A DNA stretch of 64,000 nt, from the NCBI RefSeq assembly GCF_025370105.1, contig NZ_JANQBK010000001.1, positions 124,001 to 188,000 on the forward strand, written 5' to 3'. The stretch is from Sphingomonas hylomeconis. GTDB taxonomy: Bacteria; Pseudomonadota; Alphaproteobacteria; Sphingomonadales; Sphingomonadaceae. Both the position numbers and the translations under genes were made by a program. Numbering within the stretch: position 1 is the stretch's first letter; every line of letters starts with the position of its first letter. The notes below the pieces were generated by a model. That model had not been told where the DNA came from. It ran no database searches and saw only the letters and a program-made list of their open reading frames with translations. Shown here piece after piece: positions 24,548 to 35,762 of this stretch.

Positions 24548-25228
24548 TTATTTCTGCAGCGCGGCGAGCAGCGTATCGGCGGCCCGGGCCGACGAGGCAG
24601 GGTTCTGCCCGGTGATCAGCAGCCCATCCGACACGACATGGACGCCCCAATCGGCGGTCTTCGAATAGTTGCCGCCGCGCTCGGCCAGCATATCCTCCAC
24701 CAGGAACGGCACCACGTCGGTCAGCCCGACCGCCGCCTCCTCGCTATTGGTAAAGCCGGTAACCGACTTGCCCTTGACCAGCGGGGCGCCATCCGCCGCC
24801 TTCACGTCACGCAGCACACCGGGGGCATGGCACACCAACGCGATCGGCTTGTCGGCCGCCAGCGTGTCTTGGATCAGCGAGATCGAAGTCGGGTCGTTGG
24901 CCAGATCCCAGAGCGGACCATGGCCGCCGGGATAGAAGACCGCATCATAGTCGGCGACATTGACCTCGGCGAGCCGCTTGGTAGCGGCAAGTGCCGCAAT
25001 TGCCTCGGCATCGGCTTCGAAACGGCGCGTCGCATCCGTCTGTGCGTCGGGCGCGGCGCTGCTCGGATCGAGCGGCGGTTGCCCGCCCTTGGGCGAGGCG
25101 AGGGTAAGCTCGGCGCCGGCATCCGTGAACACGTAATAGGGCGCGGCGAGCTCTTCGAGCCAGAAGCCGGTCTTCTTGCCGGTATCGCCGAGATCGGCAT
25201 GCGAGGTGAGGACGACGAGGATCTTCAT
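24548..25228 (-). CDS. DJ-1/PfpI family protein (Hsp31-like, class I glutamine amidotransferase fold)
   Basis: A 226-residue member of the DJ-1/PfpI superfamily closest in look to the Hsp31/glyoxalase III-like group. Nucleophile elbow ALVCHAPGVL holds the reactive Cys, FYPGGHGPLWDL is the conserved acidic/His loop, and LTLASPKGGQPPLDP is the family N-terminal segment. Such proteins act as glyoxalases or deglycases, or chaperones. The cytoplasmic enzyme is complete and single-domain. It is monocistronic, convergent with proS. Exact activity cannot be assigned from sequence. Confidence 0.9.
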   Translation of the reverse strand: MKILVVLTSHADLGDTGKKTGFWLEELAAPYYVFTDAGAELTLASPKGGQPPLDPSSAAPDAQTDATRRFEADAEAIAALAATKRLAEVNVADYDAVFYPGGHGPLWDLANDPTSISLIQDTLAADKPIALVCHAPGVLRDVKAADGAPLVKGKSVTGFTNSEEAAVGLTDVVPFLVEDMLAERGGNYSKTADWGVHVVSDGLLITGQNPASSARAADTLLAALQK

Positions 25229-25459
25229 GATGGGTCTCCGATGGCGGCGCGCTTGGGTGGCGGCCGAGGATGCCTCATGTAGTGCGTCGCCGGCGCGTTA
25301 CGACGTTCGGTCCGTCATCGCTTCGCCGCCACCTCGATCTTCTTCACAGGCGCACTGGCGGGCACGCGCGTGCGGATGGGGGCTACCCCGCGGTAGCTGC
25401 CACATCGAATGCTATGGCGGCTGTCGCCCAGTTGCAGTCATTCAAGCGACATCGCATAA

Positions 25460-25729
25460 GTGTTTATGATGCGATGGCTTACCCGTCTTTGGTTAGTGCT
25501 ATTTTCGGTCGGGTGGCTAATGCCGTTCACCTATTCAATTTTAGCTGCGTTCGATTTTGTGTGGCGATGGGTATGGCCCATGGCTGCATCAAACGATGGG
25601 CAACATGTCAGCCCATTCCACCCGTTCGAGTATTCAGCGACGCTGCTTTGCGTCAGCATGGTGTGGCTTGGCATAGTTATTACCTATTGGGTTCTGCTGG
25701 CGACAAGGCCGTCGATCAACGGCAGCTAA
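25460..25729 (+). CDS. small two-helix membrane protein, hypothetical
   Basis: An 89-residue frame starting GTG, with ATG alternatives at 25466 and 25469. It contains two clear hydrophobic helices (about 8-34 and 62-82) separated by a polar loop with SNDGQHVSPFHPFEY. Base composition is visibly more AT-rich than the flanking genes, suggesting recent arrival or weak selection. No good ribosome binding site is seen. The helices and the Trp-rich ends look like a real protein, but no family is recognised. It is convergent with trhO, ending 17 nt from its stop. Confidence 0.5.
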   Translation: MFMMRWLTRLWLVLFSVGWLMPFTYSILAAFDFVWRWVWPMAASNDGQHVSPFHPFEYSATLLCVSMVWLGIVITYWVLLATRPSINGS

Positions 25730-25746
25730 CCACCACCTACGGACAC

Positions 25747-26679
25747 TCACCGTTTGCTGATTGTCGCCCCGACATGCGCCGCGCCGCGCGCTTCGGCGAG
25801 CTGCACCTGGCGGTGGCGCTCGGCATAGCCGGCGCGCTGCGTCTCGTCGCGCGCGTCGTGGCAGGCGGGGCAACTGATGCCTTCCGCGTATAACGGCGAC
25901 AGGCGCTCGTCCGGGCTCACCGGCATGCGGCAGGCGTGGCACAGGCTGTGCGTGCCGGGCGCCAGGCCATGGCCGACGGCGACGCGCTGATCGAACACGA
26001 AACATTCGCCCTGCCAGCGGCTCTGCTCGGGTGGCACCTGTTCGAGATATTTTAGGATGCCGCCTTCGAGGTGATGCACGTCCTCGATCCCTTCGGCCTT
26101 CAGGAAGGCGGTCGATTTCTCGCAGCGGATGCCGCCGGTGCAGAACATGGCGATGGTCTTGCCGGCAAGTTCCTCGCGGTGTGCGCGGAACCAGCCGGGG
26201 AAGTCGCTGAAACTGTGCGTCTGCGGATCGATTGCGCCGGCGAACGTGCCGACGCGGACCTCGTAATCGTTGCGCGTGTCGATCACCACCGTGTCCGGCC
26301 GCTCGATCAGCGCGTTCCAGTCGGCCGGTTTGACGTAATGGCCGGTACCGCCGAGCGGGTCGATGTCGGGCTCGCCCATCGTCACGATCTCGCGCTTGAG
26401 CCGTACCTTCATGCGGTGGAAGGGTGGCGTCTCGGCGCTGCTGTCCTTCACTTCCAGCTCGGCGCAGCCGGGCAGGGTGCGGATATGCGCCAGCACGGCG
26501 TCGATCGCGCCCGCGCCGCCGGCGATCGTGCCGTTGATGCCCTCACGCGCCAGCAGCAGCGTGCCCTTGACGCCCTGTTGGGTGCAGATCGAGAGCAGCG
26601 GCGCCTTGAGCGCGGCGGGATCGGGAAAGCGGGCGAAGCGGTAGAGCGCGGCGACACGGATCGGGGAGGGGGCGGTCAT
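25747..26679 (-). CDS. trhO: tRNA uridine(34) hydroxylase TrhO (rhodanese-related)
   Basis: A 310-residue protein that hydroxylates wobble uridine 34 of tRNA, a first step to 5-methoxyuridine-type modifications. The N-terminal acylphosphatase-like half ends with [12 protein letters not shown], and a rhodanese domain (about 118-220) has the active-site loop [10 protein letters not shown] with C180. A C-terminal Cys cluster (CHAC and CPAC) suggests a small zinc site. I start at the ATG at 26679, the conserved N-terminus being [16 protein letters not shown]; a longer upstream reading has no support. Formerly annotated as YceA-like sulfurtransferase. Confidence 0.93.
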   Translation of the reverse strand: MTAPSPIRVAALYRFARFPDPAALKAPLLSICTQQGVKGTLLLAREGINGTIAGGAGAIDAVLAHIRTLPGCAELEVKDSSAETPPFHRMKVRLKREIVTMGEPDIDPLGGTGHYVKPADWNALIERPDTVVIDTRNDYEVRVGTFAGAIDPQTHSFSDFPGWFRAHREELAGKTIAMFCTGGIRCEKSTAFLKAEGIEDVHHLEGGILKYLEQVPPEQSRWQGECFVFDQRVAVGHGLAPGTHSLCHACRMPVSPDERLSPLYAEGISCPACHDARDETQRAGYAERHRQVQLAEARGAAHVGATISKR

Positions 26680-26754
26680 ATTGCCTTGCGCTTTACGGCC
26701 GCCCCCCGCCGCTGGCAAACATGCCGGCTTGCGCCTGGGGGCGCCCGGCGCGGA

Positions 26755-28215
26755 TCAGGCAGGAAACAACGCTGCCCAGCGCTCGGCGAAAGCGCTGCGC
26801 TCCTCCTCGCCAAGATGCAGGCCGATCTTGCTGCGACGCATCAGTGCGTCTTCCGGGCTGCGCGCCCATTCGCGATCGTGCATCCAGCGCGCCTCGACCT
26901 CGGTGAGCCCGCCGCCCATGTCCGCGCCCATCCCGGCCTCGTCCGTCACGCCGTGCAGCATCTCGCCGAGCAAAGTGCCATAGGCACGGGCCATGCGCGC
27001 GCTGCGCGCCGTACCGAGGAACGGCCAGGCGGCGCGCGTTTCGGCCAGCAGGCCGGCCCAGCCGGCGCCGCTTGCGCCCGGGAACAGGCGGTCGCGGGTC
27101 GGCTTGCCGGCCGCGAAGCCCAGCGGTTCTGATAGCTTGCCGACGGCTTCTTCCGCCAGATGCCGCGCGGTGGTGATCTTGCCGCCGAAGATGGAAAGCA
27201 AGGCCGGGCCGTTGGTGTCGAGTTCGAGTACGTAATCGCGCGTCACCGCCTTGGCCTCGCTGGCGCCGTCGTCATAGAGCGGGCGGACGCCGGACCAGGT
27301 CGAGGTGACGTCGGCCGGTGTGATCTGCTGCGTGAAGTGGCGGTTCACCGAGTCGCACAGATAGGTGATTTCGCTCGCGTCGATCTTGGCATCTTCCGGC
27401 GCGTCCACCGGCACGTCGGTGGTGCCGATTTCGGTGAAGTCGCCCTGATAGGGGATGGCGAAGACGATGCGGCGGTCGGGTTGCTGCAGGATATAGGCGT
27501 GGTCGCCCTCGAACAGCTTGGGCACGACGATGTGGCTGCCCTTGACCAGCCGGACGTTGCTGGCGGCGTTGACACCGAGGCTGCCGAGCATCTGGTGCAC
27601 CCAGGGGCCCGCGGCATTGACGATCGCGCGCGCCTCCACGGTGCGCCAGTCGGACAAGGTCGCGCGCCACACGCCATTCTCGCGGCGCGCCGATTCGACC
27701 GCGGTGCCGACCAGCACGTCGGCGCCATTGGCGGCGGCGTCCATCGCATTGAGCACGGTGAGCCGCGAATCGTCGACGAAGGCGTCGGAATAGACGAAGC
27801 CCTTTCGGCCGCCCTTGAGCGGCGCGGTATAGGCATGATCACTGCCGCGCAGCGCGCGCGAGCGCGCCAGCGTCATTTTGCCGCCGAGAAAATCGTACAG
27901 ATACAGGCCGATCCGCACCATCCACCACGGCCGCACCGCATTTTCGTGCGGCAGGACGAAACGCATCGGGCGGATGATATGCGGCGCGGCCTTCACCAGA
28001 CGCTCGCGCTCACGCAACGCCTCGGCGACGAGCTTGAAGTCGTAATATTCGAGATAGCGCAGGCCGCCATGGATCAGCTTGGTCGATGCCGAAGAGGTGT
28101 GCGCGGCGAGATCGTCGCGCTCGACCAGCAGGACCTTAAGGCCATTCAAGGCGGCCTCGCGCGCGATCGCGCAACCGTTAATGCCGCCGCCGATGATGAG
28201 GAGATCGTAAGTCAC
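26755..28215 (-). CDS. glpD: glycerol-3-phosphate dehydrogenase (FAD, aerobic)
   Basis: A 486-residue membrane-associated flavoprotein oxidising glycerol-3-phosphate to dihydroxyacetone phosphate and feeding electrons to quinone. FAD motif LLIIGGGINGCAIAREAA at the N-terminus, then SSASTKLIHGGLRYLEYYDF, AIVNAAGPWV near 200 and GGKITTARHLAEE near 345 are all characteristic. The C-terminal helical domain (DREWARSPEDALMRRSKIGL) is complete. Start codon GTG. No glpK, glpF or glpR is nearby, so it is probably a single gene here. Confidence 0.97.
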   Translation of the reverse strand: MTYDLLIIGGGINGCAIAREAALNGLKVLLVERDDLAAHTSSASTKLIHGGLRYLEYYDFKLVAEALRERERLVKAAPHIIRPMRFVLPHENAVRPWWMVRIGLYLYDFLGGKMTLARSRALRGSDHAYTAPLKGGRKGFVYSDAFVDDSRLTVLNAMDAAANGADVLVGTAVESARRENGVWRATLSDWRTVEARAIVNAAGPWVHQMLGSLGVNAASNVRLVKGSHIVVPKLFEGDHAYILQQPDRRIVFAIPYQGDFTEIGTTDVPVDAPEDAKIDASEITYLCDSVNRHFTQQITPADVTSTWSGVRPLYDDGASEAKAVTRDYVLELDTNGPALLSIFGGKITTARHLAEEAVGKLSEPLGFAAGKPTRDRLFPGASGAGWAGLLAETRAAWPFLGTARSARMARAYGTLLGEMLHGVTDEAGMGADMGGGLTEVEARWMHDREWARSPEDALMRRSKIGLHLGEEERSAFAERWAALFPA

Positions 28216-28355
28216 GCCGCGTGCGTTAGCCGAGTATGCGGCGATTGTCGAAGGATAGGACAGCGTTGTCGGCGGGCTCGCGCCGTACGGTTCACTACGT
28301 ATTTTTCCAGTCGCGTGCCGGGCCCTAAATCGAGCCGGCTGAGGCGGGGGTTTAG

Positions 28356-29159
28356 ATGATCCGATCCATTGCGCATCCGACCGACTTTTCGCCCGCGGGA
28401 CAGGCGGCCTTCGAGCATGCGCTGGCGCTGGCGCTGGTCAACCGTTGCCCGCTCGATCTGCTGCACGTCCACAACCCGCGTGCCGATGAAGACTGGGATC
28501 GCTTCCCGCACGTCCGCGACGTGCTGCAACGCTGGGAAAAGCTGCCGCCCCGTGCGCGGATTGCGGATGTCGCCGCGGTGGCGGGCATCGACGTGCGCAA
28601 GGTCGAGATACGCGATGCCGCACCGGGCGACGGGCTGGTGCGCTTCCTGCACGATCATCGCCCCGATCTGATCGTGCTCGCCAGCCATGGCCGGAGCGGG
28701 CCGAGCCGGTGGCTCAGTCCATCGGTGTCGATCGGGGTGGCGCGCGAGACGATCCTGCCGACGCTGATCCTGGGCCCGCATGCGCGGCCCTTCGTCGATG
28801 GTTCGACCGGCCGGATCGCACTCGGCTCGGCGCTGATGCCGGTCGAGCATGCGCCATCGGCGCAGGCGGCGGTGCCGCTGCTGGAACGGCTGCTTGGCAA
28901 TCTCGAGGTGACGATCGAATGCCTGCATGTGGGCCCCACCGCGCCGGTGCTACGCGACCGGCAGGGGGTGCCGATCATGGTCCACCGCGCCGACGGGCCG
29001 GTGATCGAGACCTTGCTCGAATATGCCTCGCGCGCACGGCTGATCGCGATGCCGATGGCGGCACGGCGCGGCCTGATCGATCTGCTGCGCGGCAGCACGA
29101 CCGACCGCGTCGTCGGCGAGGCCAGCTGCCCGGTCCTCGCGCTGCCCGAGGGCGAATAG
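28356..29159 (+). CDS. universal stress protein with two Usp domains
   Basis: A 267-residue protein. The N-terminal Usp domain (about 1-145) begins IAHPTDFSPAGQAAFEHAL and has the ATP-type loop in LIVLASHGRSGPSRWLSPSVS. A second, more divergent Usp domain (about 150-265) ends with TTDRVVGEASCPVLALPE. Tandem Usp proteins act as internal dimers in stress survival. It is divergent from glpD with a 140-nt intergenic region and lies immediately upstream of the str operon, but has its own end 65 nt before that promoter. Confidence 0.88.
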   Translation: MIRSIAHPTDFSPAGQAAFEHALALALVNRCPLDLLHVHNPRADEDWDRFPHVRDVLQRWEKLPPRARIADVAAVAGIDVRKVEIRDAAPGDGLVRFLHDHRPDLIVLASHGRSGPSRWLSPSVSIGVARETILPTLILGPHARPFVDGSTGRIALGSALMPVEHAPSAQAAVPLLERLLGNLEVTIECLHVGPTAPVLRDRQGVPIMVHRADGPVIETLLEYASRARLIAMPMAARRGLIDLLRGSTTDRVVGEASCPVLALPEGE

Positions 29160-29224
29160 GGCCGCGCCGGCCAGCACGCGGAGACCGCTGCGTCGAGATC
29201 GGCTAGACGTCGCAACGCCGCCGG

Positions 29225-29253
29225 TTGACCGCGACCGAGTCGGATTGTATAGG
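29225..29253 (+). promoter_or_regulatory. sigma-70-type promoter of the str operon
   Basis: A -35 element TTGACC at 29225-29230 and a -10 element TATAGG at 29248-29253 with the ideal 17-nt spacer. This would give a leader of roughly 160 nt before rpsL, in which an attenuator-like hairpin is found. Confidence 0.7.
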
Positions 29254-29316
29254 CGCCGCTGCTCAGTGGGACCTCCTGGCCCTGTTGTGCTGCTTGAACA
29301 TTGCTGGATGCATTCC

Positions 29317-29357
29317 AGGACCCGGGGGATCGCTTGCGATCCGTGCTGGTCCTTTTT
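29317..29357 (+). promoter_or_regulatory. attenuator-like hairpin in the rpsL leader
   Basis: An outer stem AGGACC/GGTCCT (29317-29322 with 29348-29353) encloses an inner perfect stem GGATCGC/GCGATCC (29327-29333 with 29336-29342). The outer arm runs straight into TTTTT. This has the form of an intrinsic terminator inside the 5' leader of rpsL, about 60 nt before the start codon, suggesting attenuation or ribosomal-protein feedback. Structure is read from sequence; regulation is inferred. Confidence 0.6.
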
Positions 29358-29418
29358 GTATTCCCAACGAAGCTCTGGCTCCAGCAAAGTAACCAATTTT
29401 CCAAGGTGAAGAGATTCA

Positions 29419-29790
29419 ATGCCGACGATCAACCAGCTGGTCCGCAAGGGCCGCGATCCGCAGAAGGCCAAGTCCAAGGTCCCTGCAATGGAGCAGAACC
29501 CGCAGAAGCGCGGCGTTTGCACCCGCGTCTACACGACGACCCCGAAAAAGCCGAACTCGGCGCTGCGCAAGGTGGCTAAGGTTCGCCTGACCAACCAGCG
29601 TGAAGTCATCAGCTACATCCCGGGCGAGGGCCACAATCTGCAGGAGCACTCGGTCGTGCTGATCCGCGGCGGTCGCGTTCGCGATCTTCCCGGCGTGCGC
29701 TACCATGTCCTGCGCGGTGTGCTCGATACACAGGGTGTCAAGGATCGTCGCCAGTCGCGTTCCAAGTACGGCGCAAAGCGTCCGAAGTAA
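29419..29790 (+). CDS. rpsL: 30S ribosomal protein S12
   Basis: A 123-residue S12, central to decoding accuracy at the A site. It has the conserved [17 protein letters not shown] and [11 protein letters not shown] blocks. The lysines corresponding to streptomycin-resistance sites (K in TPKKPNS and in the GRVRDLPGV region, where this protein has an Arg-rich GGRVRDL) look wild-type. First gene of the str operon, followed at 50 nt by rpsG. Start supported by AAGGTGAAGAG upstream. Confidence 0.98.
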   Translation: MPTINQLVRKGRDPQKAKSKVPAMEQNPQKRGVCTRVYTTTPKKPNSALRKVAKVRLTNQREVISYIPGEGHNLQEHSVVLIRGGRVRDLPGVRYHVLRGVLDTQGVKDRRQSRSKYGAKRPK

Positions 29791-29840
29791 GCCGGGCAGT
29801 TATCTGACCCACCAAGGCTGAAGTTTAGAAGGAAATTGAA

Positions 29841-30311
29841 ATGGCACGTCGTCGTCGCCCAGAAAAGCGTATCATCCTCCCCGATCCCAAGTACGGTGAT
29901 GAGGTTCTCTCCAAGTTCATGAATTCGGTCATGCTCGACGGCAAGAAGTCCGTCGCGGAACTGATCGTCTACGGTGCACTCGAGACCGTCGAATCGCGTG
30001 CGAAGAAGGATCCGCTCAGCGTTTTCCATGACGCGCTGAACAACGTGAAGCCGAACATCGAAGTGCGCAGCCGCCGCGTTGGTGGTGCTACGTACCAGGT
30101 GCCGGTCGAAGTCCGCTTCGAGCGCTCGCAGGCGCTGGCCATCCGCTGGCTGATCGGCGCGGCGCGCAACCGCAGCGAGAACACGATGGCCGCACGGCTG
30201 TCGGGCGAGCTGCTGGATGCCGCCAACAACCGCGGCAACGCGGTGAAGAAGCGCGAAGACACGCATCGCATGGCCGAAGCGAACCGCGCCTTCTCGCACT
30301 ACCGCTGGTAA
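29841..30311 (+). CDS. rpsG: 30S ribosomal protein S7
   Basis: A 156-residue S7, the primary 16S rRNA-binding protein that nucleates the 30S head. Conserved [10 protein letters not shown] start, [33 protein letters not shown] and the C-terminal [15 protein letters not shown]. Ribosome binding site AGAAGGAAA. S7 is the usual translational repressor of this operon in Enterobacteria; whether the hairpins in the 120-nt gap before fusA serve that here is not known. Confidence 0.98.
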   Translation: MARRRRPEKRIILPDPKYGDEVLSKFMNSVMLDGKKSVAELIVYGALETVESRAKKDPLSVFHDALNNVKPNIEVRSRRVGGATYQVPVEVRFERSQALAIRWLIGAARNRSENTMAARLSGELLDAANNRGNAVKKREDTHRMAEANRAFSHYRW

Positions 30312-30431
30312 CGGCGGCATTGGCAAGGGCCGGCCGGCAATGCCGGGTGGCCTTTCGCCGGTAACGCAAACTACCTATATCGGACGAGCCGGGGGTGACC
30401 CCGGCTTCTCCACATCCAAGGAATAACGATC

Positions 30432-32528
<2,097 letters not shown>

Positions 32529-32629
32529 GCGTGACGCGCTAGGGCTGGCGTAACATCAACTAGGTCGTTAAGGGGCCACGTTCGCGTGGTGCCCCCTTGG
32601 CCGCGAATCTGATTCAAGAAGAGGCAAAA

Positions 32630-33823
32630 ATGGCAAAAGCAAAGTTCGAGCGGAACAAGCCGCATCTCAACATCGGCACCATCGGTCACGTCGATCATGG
32701 CAAGACGTCGCTGACGGCAGCGATCACCAAGGTTCTGGCTGAGACGGGCGGCGCCACGTTCACCAGCTATGCGAACATCGACAAGGCTCCGGAAGAGCGC
32801 GAGCGCGGCATCACGATCTCGACCGCCCACGTCGAGTATGAGACGGAAGCACGTCACTACGCGCACGTCGATTGCCCGGGCCACGCCGATTACGTGAAGA
32901 ACATGATCACCGGTGCCGCCCAGATGGACGGCGCGATCCTCGTCGTTTCGGCGACCGATGGCCCGATGCCGCAGACCCGCGAGCACATCCTGCTCGCACG
33001 CCAGGTCGGCGTGCCGACGATGGTCGTATTCATGAACAAGGTCGATCTGGTCGACGACGCCGAGATCCTCGAGCTGGTCGAGCTGGAAATCCGCGAGCTG
33101 CTGTCGTCGTACGACTTCGATGGAGACAACATCCCGGTCATCCAGGGTTCGGCCGTTTGCGCGCTCGACGACAAGCAGCCCGAGATCGGCCATGACGCCG
33201 TGCTCAAGCTGATGCAGGCCGTCGACACGTATCTGCCGCAGCCCGAGCGTCCGCTCGACAAGCCGTTCATGATGCCGATCGAGGACGTGTTCTCGATCTC
33301 GGGTCGTGGTACGGTCGTCACCGGCCGCGTCGAGACCGGCATCGTCAAGGTTGGCGAGGAAGTCGAGATCGTCGGCATCCAGCCAGCCGTCCGCAAGACC
33401 ACGGTCACGGGCGTCGAAATGTTCCGCAAGCTGCTCGATCAGGGCCAGGCTGGCGACAACATCGGCGCGCTGATCCGCGGCGTTGGTCGTGAAGAAGTCG
33501 AGCGTGGCCAGGTTCTCTGCAAGCCCGGCTCGATCAAGCCGCACACCGACTTCCAGTCGGAAGTGTACGTGCTGTCGAAGGACGAAGGTGGCCGTCACAC
33601 GCCGTTCTTCGCCAACTATCGCCCGCAGTTCTACTTCCGTACGACCGACGTCACCGGCACCGTCGAACTGCCTGAGGGCACTGAAATGGTCATGCCGGGC
33701 GACAACGTCGCGCTGGGTGTTAAGCTGATCGCGCCGATCGCTATGGACGTTGGCCAGCGCTTCACGATCCGTGAAGGCGGCCGCACCGTCGGCTCGGGCA
33801 TCGTCAGCGGCATCACCGCCTAA
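32630..33823 (+). CDS. tuf: translation elongation factor Tu
   Basis: A 397-residue GTPase delivering aminoacyl-t[13 protein letters not shown] (G1) near 19-28, [25 protein letters not shown] (G3) and NKVDLVDD (G4); C-terminal domain ends [11 protein letters not shown]. The ATG at 32630 gives the universal [20 protein letters not shown] start; a longer upstream reading is not expected. It closes the str operon and is followed by a strong terminator. Only one tuf copy is in the window. Confidence 0.98.
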   Translation: MAKAKFERNKPHLNIGTIGHVDHGKTSLTAAITKVLAETGGATFTSYANIDKAPEERERGITISTAHVEYETEARHYAHVDCPGHADYVKNMITGAAQMDGAILVVSATDGPMPQTREHILLARQVGVPTMVVFMNKVDLVDDAEILELVELEIRELLSSYDFDGDNIPVIQGSAVCALDDKQPEIGHDAVLKLMQAVDTYLPQPERPLDKPFMMPIEDVFSISGRGTVVTGRVETGIVKVGEEVEIVGIQPAVRKTTVTGVEMFRKLLDQGQAGDNIGALIRGVGREEVERGQVLCKPGSIKPHTDFQSEVYVLSKDEGGRHTPFFANYRPQFYFRTTDVTGTVELPEGTEMVMPGDNVALGVKLIAPIAMDVGQRFTIREGGRTVGSGIVSGITA

Positions 33824-33853
33824 ATCTTACGCCCGCAAGGGTTTGAGACAGGG

Positions 33854-33888
33854 GCCCGGCCTTCCCGCTTGGGGAGGCCGGGCTCTTT
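33854..33888 (+). terminator. intrinsic terminator after tuf
   Basis: A 13-bp stem (GCCCGGCCTTCCC / GGGGAGGCCGGGC, one G-T pair), GCTT loop, followed by TCTTT. It ends the str operon about 30 nt after the tuf stop. Confidence 0.88.
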
Positions 33889-33936
33889 GCGTCTGGGGCG
33901 AATGCGATCGGGCGGCGGCGTCACCTATCTTCGTCA

Positions 33937-33955
33937 CCCCGGACTTGTTCCGGGG
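33937..33955 (+). repeat. REP-like palindrome, copy A
   Basis: CCCCGGACTTGTTCCGGGG: 7-bp arms around CTTGT, a palindrome of the type widely dispersed in sphingomonad intergenic regions. An oppositely oriented copy (CCCCGGAACAAGTCCGGGG) is at 34269-34287. Confidence 0.8.
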
Positions 33956-34268
33956 TCTACTGCGCGGCAAACCTTGACGTCGATGGGTGGGGGGGCGCCT
34001 GGCGTCTATATTCTCGCCTACCGGGAATTTGGGGTGATGTAGGTCGAGGTGACGTCGAATCTTGTCGGACGCATCATCCAGCACCGCGAAGGCCGCTTCG
34101 ACCGGCATGCCATGAAGCAGGGCATTATGCCGCGGGTCTAATTTGAAGTTGCGAGAGCGATGGACTCTGCGATCGCTAGCGAGAAGCAACCAAAGCGCTG
34201 CTGTGGGATGATCTGGCGGTGGGGATAGCGCTTCCGCCGCTACTGTCAGCGCCCTGTGCCGTACCAGG

Positions 34269-34287
34269 CCCCGGAACAAGTCCGGGG
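34269..34287 (-). repeat. REP-like palindrome, copy B (inverted)
   Basis: The exact reverse complement of the palindrome at 33937-33955, including its asymmetric 5-nt loop. The pair brackets about 310 nt of non-coding sequence between tuf and rpsJ. Confidence 0.8.
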
Positions 34288-34444
34288 GGATGAAAGGGGA
34301 GGGCGACGCGCCTAACGCGCCACCGCGCCGCGCTTTCCGGCTTGATCTCCCATCCGCACCTGTGTAGTGGCCCGCCTTCGGTTTTTCACTCAACAGCAAG
34401 AGCGCCGGCAACGGCGCCCGCTCTTTCGCATCGGTAGGGACTTC

Positions 34445-34756
34445 ATGGAAACGCAGAATATTCGCATTCGTCTGAAGGCGTTCGATCACCGCGTGCTCGA
34501 TCAGGCAACCGGCGACATCGCCGATACCGCCCGTCGCACCGGCGCCCTGATCCGTGGTCCCATCCCGTTGCCCACGCGCATCGAGAAGTTCACGGTCAAC
34601 CGTGGCCCGCACATCGACAAGAAGTCGCGCGAGCAGTTCGAAGTCCGCACCTACAAGCGCATGCTCGACATCGTGCAGCCGACCCCGCAGACGGTCGACG
34701 CGCTGATGAAGCTCGACCTCGCCGCCGGCGTTGACGTCGAGATCAAGTTGGCATAA
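34445..34756 (+). CDS. rpsJ: 30S ribosomal protein S10
   Basis: A 103-residue S10 with the conserved [15 protein letters not shown] and GPIPLPT segments and the TYKRMLDI block. S10 binds the 30S head and doubles as the NusE transcription antitermination factor. I start at the ATG giving [10 protein letters not shown]; the longer in-frame reading upstream crosses the leader hairpin and lacks homology. It opens the S10 cluster but is separated from rplC by an unusually long 248-nt spacer. Confidence 0.98.
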   Translation: METQNIRIRLKAFDHRVLDQATGDIADTARRTGALIRGPIPLPTRIEKFTVNRGPHIDKKSREQFEVRTYKRMLDIVQPTPQTVDALMKLDLAAGVDVEIKLA

Positions 34757-35004
34757 AGCCGCGCTTCACGAGATTCGGTGCCGCCCCGGCTTATAGCGGG
34801 AACGGTGCCAGATACGGGATACCGCCAGGCTTGCCTGGGTCTGCGTCCCCCGACACGCTTCCTTCGGGAGGCACCAGCCCGGGTCGGGGCTCACGCATTA
34901 TATTTCGGGCTGACAAGGTCTTCGGCGGGGCATCTGCTTTGCTGGGGGCCTTCACGCACCTTCGGGAATTCCCCCGGGGTGCCTCTGTTACAAGGAGCAT
35001 GATC
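34757..35004 (+). promoter_or_regulatory. 248-nt structured spacer/leader before rplC
   Basis: Non-coding sequence inside an operon where neighbours normally lie tens of bases apart. It contains a UUCG-capped hairpin (GCTTCC-TTCG-GGAGGC, about 34858-34873), AGCCC/GGGCT pairing just after it, and a GC-rich hairpin with CACC/GGTG ends around the GGAATTCCC segment close to the rplC ribosome binding site. It could be an internal promoter region or an r-protein feedback leader for the rplC-rplD-rplW block. Function is inferred. Confidence 0.5.
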
Positions 35005-35760
35005 ATGCGCACTGGCGTGATCGCGAAGAAAATGGGGATGACCCGCTTGTTCCGGGACGATGGGCGCCATGTGCCTGTCACCGTGCTGGCGTTGGAGAAT
35101 CTCCAGGTAGTGGCCGTTCGCGAGGCCGACCGAGATGGGTATGTCGCAGTCCAGCTGGGCGCGGGTACCGCAAAAGCAAAGAATGTCGCCAAGCCGCAGC
35201 GTGGCCATTTCGGCAAGGCCGAAGTCGAGCCCAAGGCGAAGGTTGCAGAATTCCGCGTCAGCGACGACGCCGTGCTGGAAGTGGGCGCAACCATTTCCGC
35301 CGACCATTATGTCGCTGGCCAGATCGTCGACATCCAGGGCGTGACCCAGGGTAAGGGCTTCGCCGGCGGCATGAAGCGTTGGGGCTTCGGCGGTCTGCGC
35401 GCCACCCACGGCGTGTCCGTCTCGCACCGTTCGCTCGGTTCGACCGGTCAGCGCCAGGATCCGGGCAAGGTCTTCAAGAACAAGAAGATGGCCGGCCAGA
35501 TGGGCAACAAGAACCGCACCCAGCAGAATCTGGAAATCGTCTCGACCGACGTCGAGCGCGGCCTGATCTTCGTCAAGGGCTCGGTCCCTGGCTCGAAGGG
35601 TGGCTGGCTGCTCGTCAAGGATTCGATGAAGGTCGCGCGTCACGCCGATGCGCCGTACCCCGCCGGTCTCCGCCAGGTCGCCAACAACAACGACACCGCT
35701 CCCGCCGAGACGCCCGCTGACGTCGCGACCGTGGACGCGACCGACGGCCAGGAGGGCTGA
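35005..35760 (+). CDS. rplC: 50S ribosomal protein L3
   Basis: A 251-residue L3, an early 23S assembly protein reaching the peptidyl transferase centre. [16 protein letters not shown] start and the central loop [20 protein letters not shown] with the [10 protein letters not shown] motif (Gln methylation site region). The ATG at 35005 is 7 nt after AGGAG; an in-frame ATG six bases earlier is too close to it. The C-terminal 30 residues are Ala/Thr/Asp-rich, an extension typical of the order rather than of E. coli L3. Confidence 0.97.
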   Translation: MRTGVIAKKMGMTRLFRDDGRHVPVTVLALENLQVVAVREADRDGYVAVQLGAGTAKAKNVAKPQRGHFGKAEVEPKAKVAEFRVSDDAVLEVGATISADHYVAGQIVDIQGVTQGKGFAGGMKRWGFGGLRATHGVSVSHRSLGSTGQRQDPGKVFKNKKMAGQMGNKNRTQQNLEIVSTDVERGLIFVKGSVPGSKGGWLLVKDSMKVARHADAPYPAGLRQVANNNDTAPAETPADVATVDATDGQEG

Positions 35761-35762
35761 AC

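Larger units (their letters stand above)
33889..34444. other. long non-coding gap between str and S10 operons, with possible gene relic
   Basis: 556 nt with no convincing gene. It holds two inverted copies of a CCCCGGA-TCCGGGG palindrome, a minus-strand stretch (about 34065-34150) whose translation NFKLDPRHNALLHGM and PVEAAFAVLDD looks vaguely like the N-terminus of a BrnT-type toxin but then loses resemblance, and near the right end a hairpin (stem arms 34398-34407 and 34412-34425, GCAA loop) that would lie in the rpsJ leader. I could not identify a clear promoter for rpsJ. A relic of an inserted toxin gene is a guess. Confidence 0.45.

Noticed and set aside
33827-34612. A 261-codon open frame on the minus strand opposite the tuf-rpsJ gap and rpsJ
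   Set aside because: It runs antisense through rpsJ, the terminator and both REP palindromes, has no ribosome binding site and no continuous family resemblance. At most a short fragment may be a relic.
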